Positions 1 through 8,389 are shown, counted from the first letter of the stretch. The stretch is DNA of 44,419 nt from Burkholderiales bacterium (GCA_014860355.1 JACZJV010000170.1:1-44419); one strand, 5' to 3'. Notes: generated from the sequence alone by a model not told the origin. Program-made: numbers and translations.

Positions 1-2
1 GG

Positions 3-1118
3 GCGGCGCCGCCCTGTCCGGCATGCCCCGGCGTCACGCCGGCGCCGCCCAAGGTAAAACCCCTGGAAGCGGTGAGCTGGTCCGAGGTCGCGGGCTGGAC
101 CGAAGACGACCCGCGCGCTGCGTGGCAGGCCTTCCTGCGCAGCTGCACCAGGCTCCAGTCACAAGCGGCATGGCGCGAGAGTTGCGCCCGGGCCGGGCAG
201 CTGCCCGCAGCGGCCTCGGTGCGCGAATTCTTCGAGGCCGGATTCCTGCCCTACCGCGTGGCCAGTGCCGACGGCAGCGTGCAGGGCCTCGCCACGGGCT
301 ACTACGAGCCGCTGCTGCGCGGCAGCCGCAGCAAAGGGGGGGCATACCGCTATCCGCTTTACGCCGCGCCCGCGGATCTGCTGATCGTCGATCTGGCCGA
401 GATCAACCCCGAGCTGAAGCACCTGCGCCTGCGCGGGCGCCTGGAAGGCCGGCGCGTGGTGCCGTATTACGCGCGCGCGGAGATCGAGCGCGGCCTGCCC
501 GCCCTTGCGGGCAAGGAATTGCTCTGGGTGGACGACCCGGTGGATCTGTTCTTTCTGCAGATCCAGGGCTCGGGACGCGTGCGCCTGCCCACGGGGGAAC
601 TGGTGCGCGTGGGCTACGCCGACCAGAACGGGCAGCCGTATAAATCGATAGGACGCTACCTGGTCGCGCAGGGCGAATTGAAGCTGGAACAGGCGTCTAT
701 GCAGGGAATCAAGGACTGGGGCGCGGCCAATCCGGAAAAGCTCGATGCCTTGCTCAAGCAGAACCCGAGCTATGTTTTTTTCCGCGAGCTGCCGCAGAAC
801 GGCGCGAGCCAGGATGCAGCCGACACCGGTCCGGTGGGCGCGCTGGGTGTGCCGCTCACGCCGGAGCGCTCGATCGCCGTCGATGCACGCCATATTCCGC
901 TGGGCGCGCCGGTGTTTCTCGCCACCACCTGGCCCGGCAGCGAACAGCCGCTCGCGCGCCTGGTACTCGCGCAGGACACCGGCGGCGCGATCCGCGGCGC
1001 CGTGCGCGCCGATTATTTCTGGGGATTCGGCGAGGCCGCGGGCGCACTTGCGGGACGCATGCGCCAAAGCGCGAGGATGTGGGTGCTGCTGCCGCGGGAT
1101 TACCCGATTCGGCAATAA
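3..1118 (+). CDS. mltA: Membrane-bound lytic murein transglycosylase A (5'-truncated by window edge)
   Basis: MltA-family lytic transglycosylase, which cleaves the MurNAc-GlcNAc bond of peptidoglycan and leaves a 1,6-anhydro end; the family acts at the inner face of the outer membrane, usually as a lipoprotein. The frame is already open at the left edge, so the real start and any lipoprotein signal lie outside; the first usable start inside is a GTG at 72. Visible MltA blocks are YYEPLLRGS, FFLQIQGSGRV, NGQPYKSIGRYL and NPSYVFFRE. They are followed by the C-terminal 3D (double-psi barrel) domain with DARHIPLGAPVFL and AQDTGGAIRGAVRADYF, the block that carries the conserved active-site Asp residues. 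It converges on the dsbC-like gene across about 90 bp in which I see no convincing terminator. The family call is secure; only the N-terminus is unknown. Confidence 0.95.
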   Translation, partial: AAPPCPACPGVTPAPPKVKPLEAVSWSEVAGWTEDDPRAAWQAFLRSCTRLQSQAAWRESCARAGQLPAAASVREFFEAGFLPYRVASADGSVQGLATGYYEPLLRGSRSKGGAYRYPLYAAPADLLIVDLAEINPELKHLRLRGRLEGRRVVPYYARAEIERGLPALAGKELLWVDDPVDLFFLQIQGSGRVRLPTGELVRVGYADQNGQPYKSIGRYLVAQGELKLEQASMQGIKDWGAANPEKLDALLKQNPSYVFFRELPQNGASQDAADTGPVGALGVPLTPERSIAVDARHIPLGAPVFLATTWPGSEQPLARLVLAQDTGGAIRGAVRADYFWGFGEAAGALAGRMRQSARMWVLLPRDYPIRQ

Positions 1119-1208
1119 GAACCCGTGGCATAAGTCATTTTGTAACGGACCGGCCCGGGGGAGCAGGAGCGGGGCATCCCCTCGTTTCCTTACTGCATTG
1201 CGCGACCG

Positions 1209-1937
1209 CTATTTCTTTTCGTTCTGGGCCAGCATCTGTTCCAGTTTGTCCGCGCCTATCGCCCCGGGGACGCGCTCCCCGTTCGCAAAAAAGAGCGTAG
1301 GCGTGCCGCTGATGCGGTACTTGCGTCCGAACTCCAGGTTCTTCTCGATCGGCGTCTCGCAGATCGCCGCCGCCGGCGCCGTCGCGTTCAGCATCAGCTC
1401 GCGCCAGGCCTTGGCCCGGTCGGGCGCGCACCAGACCGCTTTCGCCTTGTCGTGCGAGTCCTGCGACAGAATAGGGTAAAGGAAAGTATAGATGGTGATG
1501 TCGTCCACCTTGGCCAGGTCCTTCTCGAAACGCTTGCAGTAAGGGCAGTTGGGATCGGAGAAAACCGCGAGCACGCGCTTGCCGCTGCCGCGCACCGTCT
1601 TGACTGCGCCGTTCAGGGGCAGTGTCTCCCACTTGATGCCGGACAGCTCGCGCAGCCGCTTCTCGGTCAGGTTCTGCATGCTCTTGGCGTCGATGATGTT
1701 GCCGCTGAAGATGTAGTTCATCTTTTCGTCGGTATAGAGAATCTCGTTCTCCACGCGCACTTCGTACAGGCCGAGGTAAGGCGTCTTGGTCACCGCGTCG
1801 ACCTTGGCCCCGCCCAGCCTGCCTTCGATGGTGCGTTTGATGATGTTCTCGGTAGTAAGCTTGCCCGCGGGTTCCGCGGCCTGGACCATCAGAGGGGCGA
1901 GCAAGACCAGGAACAGTGCCAGTTTGTGTTTCAACAT
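1209..1937 (-). CDS. dsbC: Periplasmic thiol:disulfide interchange protein, DsbC family
   Basis: Disulfide-bond isomerase of the DsbC/DsbG type, 242 aa, acting in the periplasm on misoxidised proteins. A signal peptide is plain (MLKHK, then a hydrophobic stretch to about residue 20, VQA-AEP). The N-terminal dimerisation region spans roughly 25-100. The thioredoxin-fold catalytic domain follows, with the active site SDPNCPYCKRF (Cys131, Cys134) and the cis-proline loop SGTPTLFF at about 210-217. Two further Cys, 170 and 193, match the structural disulfide of DsbC. The ATG start at 1937 is supported by an AAGGAAAA ribosome-binding site just upstream. It lies 54 bp downstream of the ubiquinone hydroxylase gene on the same strand and is probably co-transcribed with it. 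DsbG is the alternative, but the CPYC pair and length fit DsbC. Confidence 0.93.
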   Translation of the reverse strand: MLKHKLALFLVLLAPLMVQAAEPAGKLTTENIIKRTIEGRLGGAKVDAVTKTPYLGLYEVRVENEILYTDEKMNYIFSGNIIDAKSMQNLTEKRLRELSGIKWETLPLNGAVKTVRGSGKRVLAVFSDPNCPYCKRFEKDLAKVDDITIYTFLYPILSQDSHDKAKAVWCAPDRAKAWRELMLNATAPAAAICETPIEKNLEFGRKYRISGTPTLFFANGERVPGAIGADKLEQMLAQNEKK

Positions 1938-1991
1938 GATTTTCCTTTTGCAGCTGCATATTCGCTATGCAACGGGTTCGAATGCGGGGCT

Positions 1992-3152
1992 TCAGCCCAG
2001 GGCGCGGCGGATAAGCAGATTCTTTACGACCGGCAGGGCATTGGTTAAGTTCAATCCGGTATTGCGCAGCTTGGCCACCGCAGCGCCGGGCGCCGCGAAC
2101 AGACGCTGCAGTCCGTCGGTCACCAGGCCCAGCGCGAGTATATCTTCGGCGCGGGCGCGCTCATAGCGCCGCAACAACCGGATTTCGCCCGGGTCGCGAT
2201 AGGGTTCGCGCTGCAGCAGCACGCCGGCCAGTTCCCTCGCGTCGCCGAAGCCGAGATTCACCCCCTGACCCGCAAGCGGGTGCAATACATGGCCGGCGTC
2301 GCCGATCAGGGCGATGCGCGGGGCTGCCAGGCGGGCCGCGCGCATGCGCGCCAGCGGAAAGCGCATCGCGGGGGAGAGCAGGTCGAGATCCCCAAGCGTG
2401 TTTTTGCCGGCCTCGGCGACGCGCGCACAGAAGGCCGCGGGCGGCAGGGAAAGGAGTTCCGCCGCATGCGCATCGGGCGTGGACCAGACTATGGACATGC
2501 GCTCGCCGGGCAAGGGCAGATAGGCCAGCACGCCATCTCCGCGAAACCACTGGAAAGCGGTGTTGTGGTGCGGCCGCGCGCAGGCGAAATTCGCCACCAC
2601 GCCCATCTGGCCGTAGGATTTCTCGCTGACATCGATGCCCGCGCTCTCGCGCGCCCAGGAATGCATGCCGTCGGCGGCGACCACCAGCTTGGCGTGCAGG
2701 GTCCGCCCGCCCGCCAGAGTGAGTTCGGCCGCGTCCTCCCCCATCTGCAGCGCCACGCACTGATCCGGGCACAGGAGTTCGAGGTCGTGCTGATGCTCCA
2801 GCCCCTGCCACAGCACCGACTGCAGATGGCGGCTCTCGATGATCGCGGCGAGTTCGGGCACGCCCGCCTCGTAAGCCGAAAACCGCAGCCGCGCCGCGGC
2901 AGCATCGCCGTGTATGTCCATTTCGTACACCGGGCAGATGCGGCCCTGGTCCAGCCGTTTCCACATCTCCAGCGACTGCAGGAATGCGACGCTGCCGGGG
3001 CTGATGGCGTAGATGCGGCTGTCCCAATGTGCGCCACCGGCAAGCGGTGCCTGTGCTTCGACCAGAGCCAGCTTGAGACCGGCACCGCGCAAGGCCCTGG
3101 CGAAGCTCGCACCGACCAGTCCAGCGCCGACGATGACGACATCGAAGTCCAT
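1992..3152 (-). CDS. FAD-dependent ubiquinone biosynthesis hydroxylase (UbiH/UbiF/COQ6 family)
   Basis: Flavin monooxygenase of the UbiH/UbiF/VisC/COQ6 family, 386 aa, that hydroxylates the aromatic ring of ubiquinone precursors using NAD(P)H and O2. Motifs in order: the FAD-binding GAGLVG at residues 9-14, the NAD(P)H/FAD DG motif around 158-168 (VVAADGMHSWAR), and the FAD ribityl-binding GD motif at 283-302 (IGDAGHVLHPLAGQGVNLG), which is diagnostic for the family. The start is the ATG at 3152; its ribosome-binding site is weak. Motifs alone do not say which ring position (UbiH, UbiF, UbiI or UbiM) it acts on, so no symbol is given. It is followed by the dsbC-like gene, an arrangement I associate with betaproteobacteria. 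Confidence 0.93.
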   Translation of the reverse strand: MDFDVVIVGAGLVGASFARALRGAGLKLALVEAQAPLAGGAHWDSRIYAISPGSVAFLQSLEMWKRLDQGRICPVYEMDIHGDAAAARLRFSAYEAGVPELAAIIESRHLQSVLWQGLEHQHDLELLCPDQCVALQMGEDAAELTLAGGRTLHAKLVVAADGMHSWARESAGIDVSEKSYGQMGVVANFACARPHHNTAFQWFRGDGVLAYLPLPGERMSIVWSTPDAHAAELLSLPPAAFCARVAEAGKNTLGDLDLLSPAMRFPLARMRAARLAAPRIALIGDAGHVLHPLAGQGVNLGFGDARELAGVLLQREPYRDPGEIRLLRRYERARAEDILALGLVTDGLQRLFAAPGAAVAKLRNTGLNLTNALPVVKNLLIRRALG

Positions 3153-3282
3153 ATGCGGATTTTAAACGCAAAGGTCGTCCAGGAACGCAATAAACGCCGC
3201 ACTACGCCACGCGGCAAACCTGGGTGCGCCGGCCGGAAACTATTTTTCCTTTCTCGATTCAGCCGGATAGCGCGCAGGAACC

Positions 3283-3312
3283 TTGACAGGCGCGGTACCG
3301 CGCGGGGATAAT
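3283..3312 (+). promoter_or_regulatory. Sigma70-type promoter of the tRNA-Met gene
   Basis: A perfect -35 box TTGACA (3283-3288) and a near-consensus -10 box GATAAT (3307-3312) are separated by 18 bp, with transcription expected to start near 3319, a few bases before the mature tRNA 5' end at 3327. The bases after the -10 box (CCGCGCC) form the GC-rich discriminator typical of stringently controlled stable-RNA promoters (inference). The spacer contains a perfect 14-bp palindrome, described separately. Confidence 0.85.
3290..3303. repeat. Perfect 14-bp palindrome inside the tRNA promoter spacer
   Basis: GCGCGGTACCGCGC reads identically on both strands and lies exactly between the -35 and -10 boxes of the tRNA promoter. 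It could be an operator for a dimeric regulator, a feature that alters spacer twist, or chance in GC-rich DNA. No second copy was noticed in the window. Confidence 0.6.
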
Positions 3313-3326
3313 CCGCGCCTTCCTCA

Positions 3327-3403
3327 GGCGAATTAGCTCAGCCGGTTAGAGCGACGGAATCATAATCCGCAGGTCCCGTGTTCGAATCACGGATTCGCCA
3401 CCA
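3327..3403 (+). tRNA. tRNA-Met, anticodon CAU (probably elongator)
   Basis: A 77-nt cloverleaf can be folded by hand. The acceptor stem is GGCGAAT (3327-3333) with ATTCGCC (3393-3399), the D stem GCTC/GAGC, the anticodon stem ACGGA/TCCGC with loop ATCATAA (anticodon CAT at 3361-3363), the variable loop AGGTC, and the T stem CCGTG/CACGG around TTCGAAT. An A discriminator and an encoded CCA (3401-3403) follow. The outermost anticodon-stem pair is an A-C mismatch. CAU may be elongator Met, initiator Met or lysidine-modified Ile. The fully paired first base pair argues against initiator; the overall sequence resembles elongator Met, but Ile2 cannot be fully excluded by eye. Confidence 0.95.
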
Positions 3404-3410
3404 ACAACAC

Positions 3411-3438
3411 AAGGGCTTACGCGCAAACGTAAGCCCTT
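3411..3438 (+). terminator. Terminator hairpin after tRNA-Met
   Basis: An 11-bp perfect inverted repeat, AAGGGCTTACG (3411-3421) and CGTAAGCCCTT (3428-3438), encloses a 6-nt loop 7 bp after the tRNA CCA end and is followed by GTTCATTT. The T-tract is short, so it may also act by stabilising the transcript 3' end. It also lies downstream of the HupE-like gene on the other strand and could serve both. Confidence 0.8.
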
Positions 3439-3595
3439 GTTCATTTCTCCTGGACATAGGCGGGTCAGTCCGGGCCAGTAACCATAAGCAAAGGCCAGTG
3501 CACGCCGTGCCGGCGAACAGACAGGCTGCGGAGTATGGCGTCCGACGGATGCTGCAATTTGACGTCCTTGCCCGCGGACAACAGCGGCATCCCGG

Positions 3596-4729
3596 CTAGA
3601 TCAACATTACGCGTTCTACCGTCCACCACATACCAACCGCGGCAATTATCAGGGAACAGGGAATGACCACGCGCTGCCGGTACCAGGGCTTTTTGCCGAA
3701 CCATTTTCCGGCCGCGAACCAGCCTATGGAAATGACTGCCAGCTGACCGAACTCGACGCCTATATTGAAGGTTATGAGTGCGGTCACGAATTCATTGCGC
3801 GGCAGCCCGAGCTCGATGAGCACGCCGGCAAAACCCAGTCCGTGCAGCAGGCCAAACAGAAACACGATGAGCACGCGCCAGGAATGCAGCCTGGCCGTCA
3901 GTACGTTTTCGATCGCAACATAGACGATGGACAGGGAAATCAGGGGCTCCACGATGGTGGAAGGCAGGGAAATGATTCCATACATGGACAAGGCCAGCGT
4001 GATGGAATGCGCGATCGTGAACGCCGTGACCTGAAACAGCAGTGGCTTGAGCCGCGTGCTCAGCAGGAATATGCCCAGCACAAACAGTATGTGGTCCAGC
4101 CCCTTGGGCAAGATGTGGGTAAAGCCCAGGCCGGTATATTCCAGGGCAACCTCTGCCCGGCTCTTGGACGCGAGCTGTATGCCCAGCGGAATCGGCTTGC
4201 TGGCCTGGCCCGGCCGCAGGTATTCGGACTGGATCGCTTCCCTGCCGGCGAACCCAACCCGCACCACACTGTCGCCGAAATCCGCCCGGTATCGCCACAC
4301 CAGATCCCGGGCCCCAGGCGGTATTTTGCCGCGCAGGCGGAAGGTGCTGATGCGCAGCCGCTGGATGTCGCCTACAGCGGGAACCTCTGCGCCGAGAAAT
4401 TCCGGTTTGGAGCGCTGGCCGTCGAAGCTCAACTCCAGCCCGGCTATCCATTTGGGAGCGTATTCCGCGATGCGCGTCTGCAGCGCCTCGGGCGGCAACA
4501 CACGCAGCGCATCGTAAATCGCCGCGTTGGCCGACTCGCTGGTATCCTGGCTGCCCGGGCCGATTTCCGCGATCAGTGCCTCGGCATTCACCGCGGCGAT
4601 CAGATCATAAGTCCCATCACCCTTGAGGGTAACGGTGACGATGTCCGGCCGCAATTGATGTGCCCAGGCTGGCAGCTCAACCAGCAGTGCTAACATGGCA
4701 ACTGCGGCAATCAACCAGGGTTTTTTCAA
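3596..4729 (-). CDS. HupE/UreJ-like membrane protein with N-terminal periplasmic domain
   Basis: A 377-aa protein of the longer HupE/UreJ type. The HupE/UreJ superfamily is linked to nickel or cobalt uptake, but the substrate here is unproven. Residues 1-23 form a signal peptide (MKKPWL, hydrophobic core, AWA-HQL). Residues 24 to about 195 look like a soluble beta-rich extracytoplasmic domain. From about 200 on there are roughly six membrane helices carrying the family residues: GFTHILPKGLDHILF (201-215), FTIAHSITL (237-245), FGLLHGLGFAG (292-302) and FNIGVEFGQL (321-330). These His, Asp and Glu residues are the presumed metal-handling set. The start is taken as a TTG at 4729 because it gives a complete Lys-Lys signal peptide; the first ATG (4696) would leave a signal lacking positive charges. 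It is divergent from the DUF4198 gene with a 1-bp gap between start codons. Confidence 0.85.
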   Translation of the reverse strand: MKKPWLIAAVAMLALLVELPAWAHQLRPDIVTVTLKGDGTYDLIAAVNAEALIAEIGPGSQDTSESANAAIYDALRVLPPEALQTRIAEYAPKWIAGLELSFDGQRSKPEFLGAEVPAVGDIQRLRISTFRLRGKIPPGARDLVWRYRADFGDSVVRVGFAGREAIQSEYLRPGQASKPIPLGIQLASKSRAEVALEYTGLGFTHILPKGLDHILFVLGIFLLSTRLKPLLFQVTAFTIAHSITLALSMYGIISLPSTIVEPLISLSIVYVAIENVLTARLHSWRVLIVFLFGLLHGLGFAGVLIELGLPRNEFVTALITFNIGVEFGQLAVISIGWFAAGKWFGKKPWYRQRVVIPCSLIIAAVGMWWTVERVMLI

Positions 4730-4730
4730 A

Positions 4731-5534
4731 ATGTTTAGCGCCTCTAGGAATTTCTTGTTCGGCTTGGCGGGCTTGCTGCTGACTTTATCATCTTCGCATG
4801 CGCATGACTTCTGGATAGACCCCTCCGAGTACCGGCCTCATCCAGGCCAGACAGTAAATATCTTCCTGCGTGTAGGGCAAAACCTCAGCGGCGACAGCGT
4901 GCCGTACATACCGAATTGGTTCAGCGACTACCGGATTGTGGGGCCGAAAGGCGCCAAGCCCGTGGAGGCGGAAATTGGCGATGATCCGGCAGGTTGGTTT
5001 GCCCCGGCCACAGACGGTCTGTATCTGATCGGGCACCGCACGGAACGCAGTTTCGTGAAAATTGAACCAGCCAAATTCAAGCAATATCTGGAAATGGAAG
5101 GCCTTTATCAGGCGATGAAGCTGCGCAAACAGCGCGGCGAGACCGATAAGCCGGCGGGTGAGCTTTACTCGCGCTGCGCCAAGAGCCTGGTAAGTGTCGG
5201 CAGCGGCAATCCCGATGCCGTATTCAACAAGGTATTGGGTTACACGCTGGAACTCATACCCTTGAAGAACCCCTACAAGCTCGCCGCCAATGACAAGCTG
5301 CCGGTAAGACTGCTATACGAATCCAGGCCGATCGCAAATGTCACGGTCATTGCATTCAACAGCGCTGCACCCGGGGACGCTCAGCGGATCAGCACCGACG
5401 CGAACGGCAGGGCCGACATAGCGATCAACAAACCGGGAATATGGCTGATCAAGGCGGTGCATATCATCGAAATCGCCGACTCGGAAAGAGCCCAGTGGGA
5501 AAGCTTCTGGGCCTCCCTGACTTTTCGCCGGTAA
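4731..5534 (+). CDS. Periplasmic DUF4198-domain protein
   Basis: A 267-aa exported protein of the DUF4198 family. With start ATG 4731 it has a clean signal peptide (MFSASRNFLFGLAGLLLTLSSSHA) cut before HDFWIDPSEY, the characteristic N-terminal block of the family. The C-terminal part (LYESRPIANVTVIAF, DANGRADIAINKPGIWLIKA) looks like an immunoglobulin-like or carboxypeptidase-regulatory beta sandwich. DUF4198 proteins are often encoded near nickel/cobalt transport genes; the divergent HupE/UreJ-like neighbour fits that, so a role as a periplasmic metal-binding partner is a reasonable guess, not shown. An in-frame ATG at 4695 would add 12 residues and overlap the HupE coding region; I prefer 4731 because of the signal peptide and the AGGG upstream. 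Confidence 0.85.
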   Translation: MFSASRNFLFGLAGLLLTLSSSHAHDFWIDPSEYRPHPGQTVNIFLRVGQNLSGDSVPYIPNWFSDYRIVGPKGAKPVEAEIGDDPAGWFAPATDGLYLIGHRTERSFVKIEPAKFKQYLEMEGLYQAMKLRKQRGETDKPAGELYSRCAKSLVSVGSGNPDAVFNKVLGYTLELIPLKNPYKLAANDKLPVRLLYESRPIANVTVIAFNSAAPGDAQRISTDANGRADIAINKPGIWLIKAVHIIEIADSERAQWESFWASLTFRR

Positions 5535-5593
5535 GCTAGCAAAGCCAGTCCGAAACCTGGTCCCGATACCGGCACTCCGGGGCCGGCGGCTGC

Positions 5594-8206
5594 TCAGTAC
5601 ACGCCCCGAGCATTGAGGAATGCGCCGTACTTGCGATCTTCATCCAGGACGTGGCGCACCATCCAGGTTTTGAAGAAGTGCATGAAGCTCGACTTGTCGG
5701 GCACCCTGCCTTCGAGCACCCCCTGCCGAAATCCGGCCACCTGCAGGATCAGCTGGCCGTGTTTGTTGCCATGGCCCCTGGCGCCGGGATAATTGTAGAG
5801 CGCCATCAATTTTTCCTCGGCCGAGAAGTGATACTGCGTGTAATCCACTAGAGCGTCGATCGCCTTGAGCAACGATTCCTGGTCGACCTCCGCATGCAGG
5901 TGCTCGATGATCGCGTTGGCGATTTCGATCAAATGCCTGTGATGCCCGTCCATCTGGGCCACCTTGATGGAAAAGGCGTCGCGCCAGACGAACAGCTGCG
6001 TCTCGTCGCCGCCGTGGACGACGTTCGCCACCCGCCGATGGTACTTTTCGAATAGCTTCCAGCGCAGGATCGGCACGCTTTTCAGCAGGTCTCCCGGGAT
6101 CTGAACCACAGCGGTCTCCTCGAGCACGCGCAGATGCGTCAGGTAGGGAACCTTGAAGATCGCGCCTTCCTCGCCGAAGAATTCGCGCTCCTGCAGCACA
6201 TCCAGAACCTTGCTGCCTACCGAGCGCTCGAGGCGGCCGGAGCGGATAAGGTTGAGCATCTGCAGATCCCGTCCGGCGACGGACTCGCCCGGCCGGAAAC
6301 GCCGCTCCTGCGCTTCGTCGACGATGCGCCCGAAAGCGGCGACCGGCAGGCCTTCGCTGAACAGATCGGTCGTCTCGAGAAACGCGCGCAGCTCGGCGGT
6401 GCGCCGCATGCGCTCGAGCAAACCGTTGCGCCTTACGACTTCGGAATACAGTCCGATCGGCAGCCGCATCACGCGCACGAAGGAAAGCGCGCGGTAGGTA
6501 TGCCGGGAGGACCGGTCGTCCAGCGCGGCGGCCGCGCCGATCAAGGATCCCGCCGACAGCCCGGCATAGAACTGGTCGCGCGTGCGCAGCTTCTCCACCT
6601 GGCCGCTCAACAGCAGCAGCAACTCCCGCGGCGTCTCGCCTTCCTTGAGGATGATCGCGCCGGGATTGATTTCCGTCATGGGGTGGTTGACCAGCATGCG
6701 CAGATCATGCAGCGGAACCGCCGGAAGGCTAGTCGACAGATATTCAAAGGCGTGGCGGCGCATGCCTTCGGACTGCCCGGCCACGAGCACGTCGACGGTG
6801 CCGAACGCAGCGCTGGAGCCGATCTCCTTTTCCTCCGGCGTCAGTTCGCTGGCGCGGTGCGCGAGCAGTATCCTTTCCGAAGCGTCGCCGCGAAAGTCCT
6901 CGGCGCTGCCGTGGATCATGCCGCCGCCCACGTCGATCTTCTTCAGCGTGGCCGGACTCAGATAGGCCGCGCGCACGCGCTCGCAGGCCTGGCGGTCCAG
7001 ACCAGGCGCTTTCGCGTCTTTGCTGACCATGCCCTCGAGCACGCCCATGGAAACGATGTCCGCCAGGTGGGCGTAGCTGCGATAACCATCGCCCCAGAGG
7101 GCGCGAAACACGAAGATATTGGTCTCAACCGGATGCGGAGAGAACACCGGCATCACCTCCAGGCCCTCGACATCGTTCCAGGTGTCGAACTTCAGGTCGT
7201 GTATGTCGAAGTAGTCGGCGAAGTTCTCTTCCTCTATGCCCAGCAGGGCGACCAGCTTCTTCGCCACCGAAGCGCGCACCAGCGGCGTCGCGAAGTAGCG
7301 TATGCGCCGGCCCGCGCCCATCAGCGTGGTCAGCCCGGCAAAATGGTCATCGTGCGCATGGGTATGGAAAATCCCGTCGACCTGGTCGATGCCTATGCCC
7401 AGGGCCGCCATGGACTTGGCCAGATGCGGGCCGGCGTCGATCAGGTAGACGCGCCCCTGATAGGTGATGATGCTCGACATGCAGGGCCGATTGACGTCCC
7501 AGCCGTCGCCCTCGCCCGAGTGGATGACGGCAAAGTATTCCGGGATGAACCTGTGATAGCCCAGCGGATAGGCGCATTCGTAGGTTTCGCCGCTTCGCAG
7601 GTTGAGGTCCACGGTCACCGTCTCGCCCTCGTGCGCGAACTCAAAGACATTGGAGCGCAGGCGGCGCAGGCTCACGCCCTCGGCGATCTCGACCACAGCG
7701 TCGCCGACGATGCGGGTGTCGAGAAAATCGCTGCTAGGCTGGATGCGGCCGAACGCGAACTTGAGTTTGAGCCGCATCATTTCCGCGGCCTGTGTCGCAG
7801 GCACCCCCGTCTCGGCAATCTCCTCGCCAGACACCAGCCCGTAGTTTCCGCGATAGACGTAGCGCATCTGCGACTCGACCTGCTCGGCCGACCCGATCAG
7901 CATCGGCTTGCGCCCGGTGTTGTTGGGATGGCCTGGCAGGATCAGGCCCTGCTTGTAGAGCATCTGCAGGACGGGGAACTCGGCGAGATTGGCGAAATCC
8001 CCGTGCTGCAGGGATACATCCGAAAACAGGATGGCGTTCGGGCCGGTTTCGCAGGCGACGCCCTTGACCTCCTGGGATACGATCAGCCCGCGCTTGATCA
8101 GATGCTTGACTGCGTCCGCCGGGCATCCGCAGAGCACGCGCAGGCCGGCCTGCGCAATCTCGATCCAGTGGATCCCCCGCGCGACTTCGATCTTCTGAAT
8201 TCCCAT
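5594..8206 (-). CDS. Multidomain sensor-like protein: MBL fold + two cNMP-binding folds + hemerythrin
   Basis: A very large soluble protein; residue numbers count from an upstream possible start at 8287, and the preferred ATG 8206 is residue 28. Residues 30-270 are an N-terminal region I do not recognise. Residues 275-470 are a metallo-beta-lactamase-like domain with LIDAGPH (282-288), HTHAHDDH (308-315), H385, HLAD (407-410) and H459, a nearly full di-metal ligand set. Residues 535-630 and 640-750 resemble two cyclic-nucleotide-binding folds, but the phosphate cassette is degenerate in both (LIGAAAAL, FFGEEGAI, no typical Arg). Residues 765-895 are a bacteriohemerythrin with every expected iron ligand: H783, H820, E824, H839, H843, H879, D884. 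There is no membrane segment or obvious output domain. It probably senses O2 or NO at a di-iron site; the role of the MBL part is unknown. It converges on the DUF4198 gene. Confidence 0.85.
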   Translation of the reverse strand: MGIQKIEVARGIHWIEIAQAGLRVLCGCPADAVKHLIKRGLIVSQEVKGVACETGPNAILFSDVSLQHGDFANLAEFPVLQMLYKQGLILPGHPNNTGRKPMLIGSAEQVESQMRYVYRGNYGLVSGEEIAETGVPATQAAEMMRLKLKFAFGRIQPSSDFLDTRIVGDAVVEIAEGVSLRRLRSNVFEFAHEGETVTVDLNLRSGETYECAYPLGYHRFIPEYFAVIHSGEGDGWDVNRPCMSSIITYQGRVYLIDAGPHLAKSMAALGIGIDQVDGIFHTHAHDDHFAGLTTLMGAGRRIRYFATPLVRASVAKKLVALLGIEEENFADYFDIHDLKFDTWNDVEGLEVMPVFSPHPVETNIFVFRALWGDGYRSYAHLADIVSMGVLEGMVSKDAKAPGLDRQACERVRAAYLSPATLKKIDVGGGMIHGSAEDFRGDASERILLAHRASELTPEEKEIGSSAAFGTVDVLVAGQSEGMRRHAFEYLSTSLPAVPLHDLRMLVNHPMTEINPGAIILKEGETPRELLLLLSGQVEKLRTRDQFYAGLSAGSLIGAAAALDDRSSRHTYRALSFVRVMRLPIGLYSEVVRRNGLLERMRRTAELRAFLETTDLFSEGLPVAAFGRIVDEAQERRFRPGESVAGRDLQMLNLIRSGRLERSVGSKVLDVLQEREFFGEEGAIFKVPYLTHLRVLEETAVVQIPGDLLKSVPILRWKLFEKYHRRVANVVHGGDETQLFVWRDAFSIKVAQMDGHHRHLIEIANAIIEHLHAEVDQESLLKAIDALVDYTQYHFSAEEKLMALYNYPGARGHGNKHGQLILQVAGFRQGVLEGRVPDKSSFMHFFKTWMVRHVLDEDRKYGAFLNARGVY

Positions 8207-8359
8207 GTCCAGCCTAGATCCCGAATTCAAGCACACAGCATCCATATTACGCCCGGCGGGTTCCCCGGTGGGGTCGGGTTGGGACAAGCTCGGACCGCAA
8301 TCAGTCGATTATGGGCGCTAAGACGCCGTACTCGGGCAGGAGTTCTTTCAGGAAGTTTA

Positions 8360-8389
8360 TTGTCACGGCATTCATCGGGACTGCATAAT
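8360..8389 (+). promoter_or_regulatory. Sigma70-like promoter upstream of the TIP30-like gene
   Basis: TTGTCA (8360-8365) and CATAAT (8384-8389) with an 18-bp spacer lie 38 bp before the GTG start at 8428, inside the roughly 220-bp divergent gap between this gene and the MBL/hemerythrin gene. Both boxes match the sigma70 consensus at five of six positions. Seen by eye only. Confidence 0.5.

Noticed and set aside
3327-5593. A genomic island integrated at the tRNA-Met gene
   Set aside because: I looked for a second copy of the tRNA 3' end and for an integrase gene and saw neither; the tRNA is followed directly by its own terminator.
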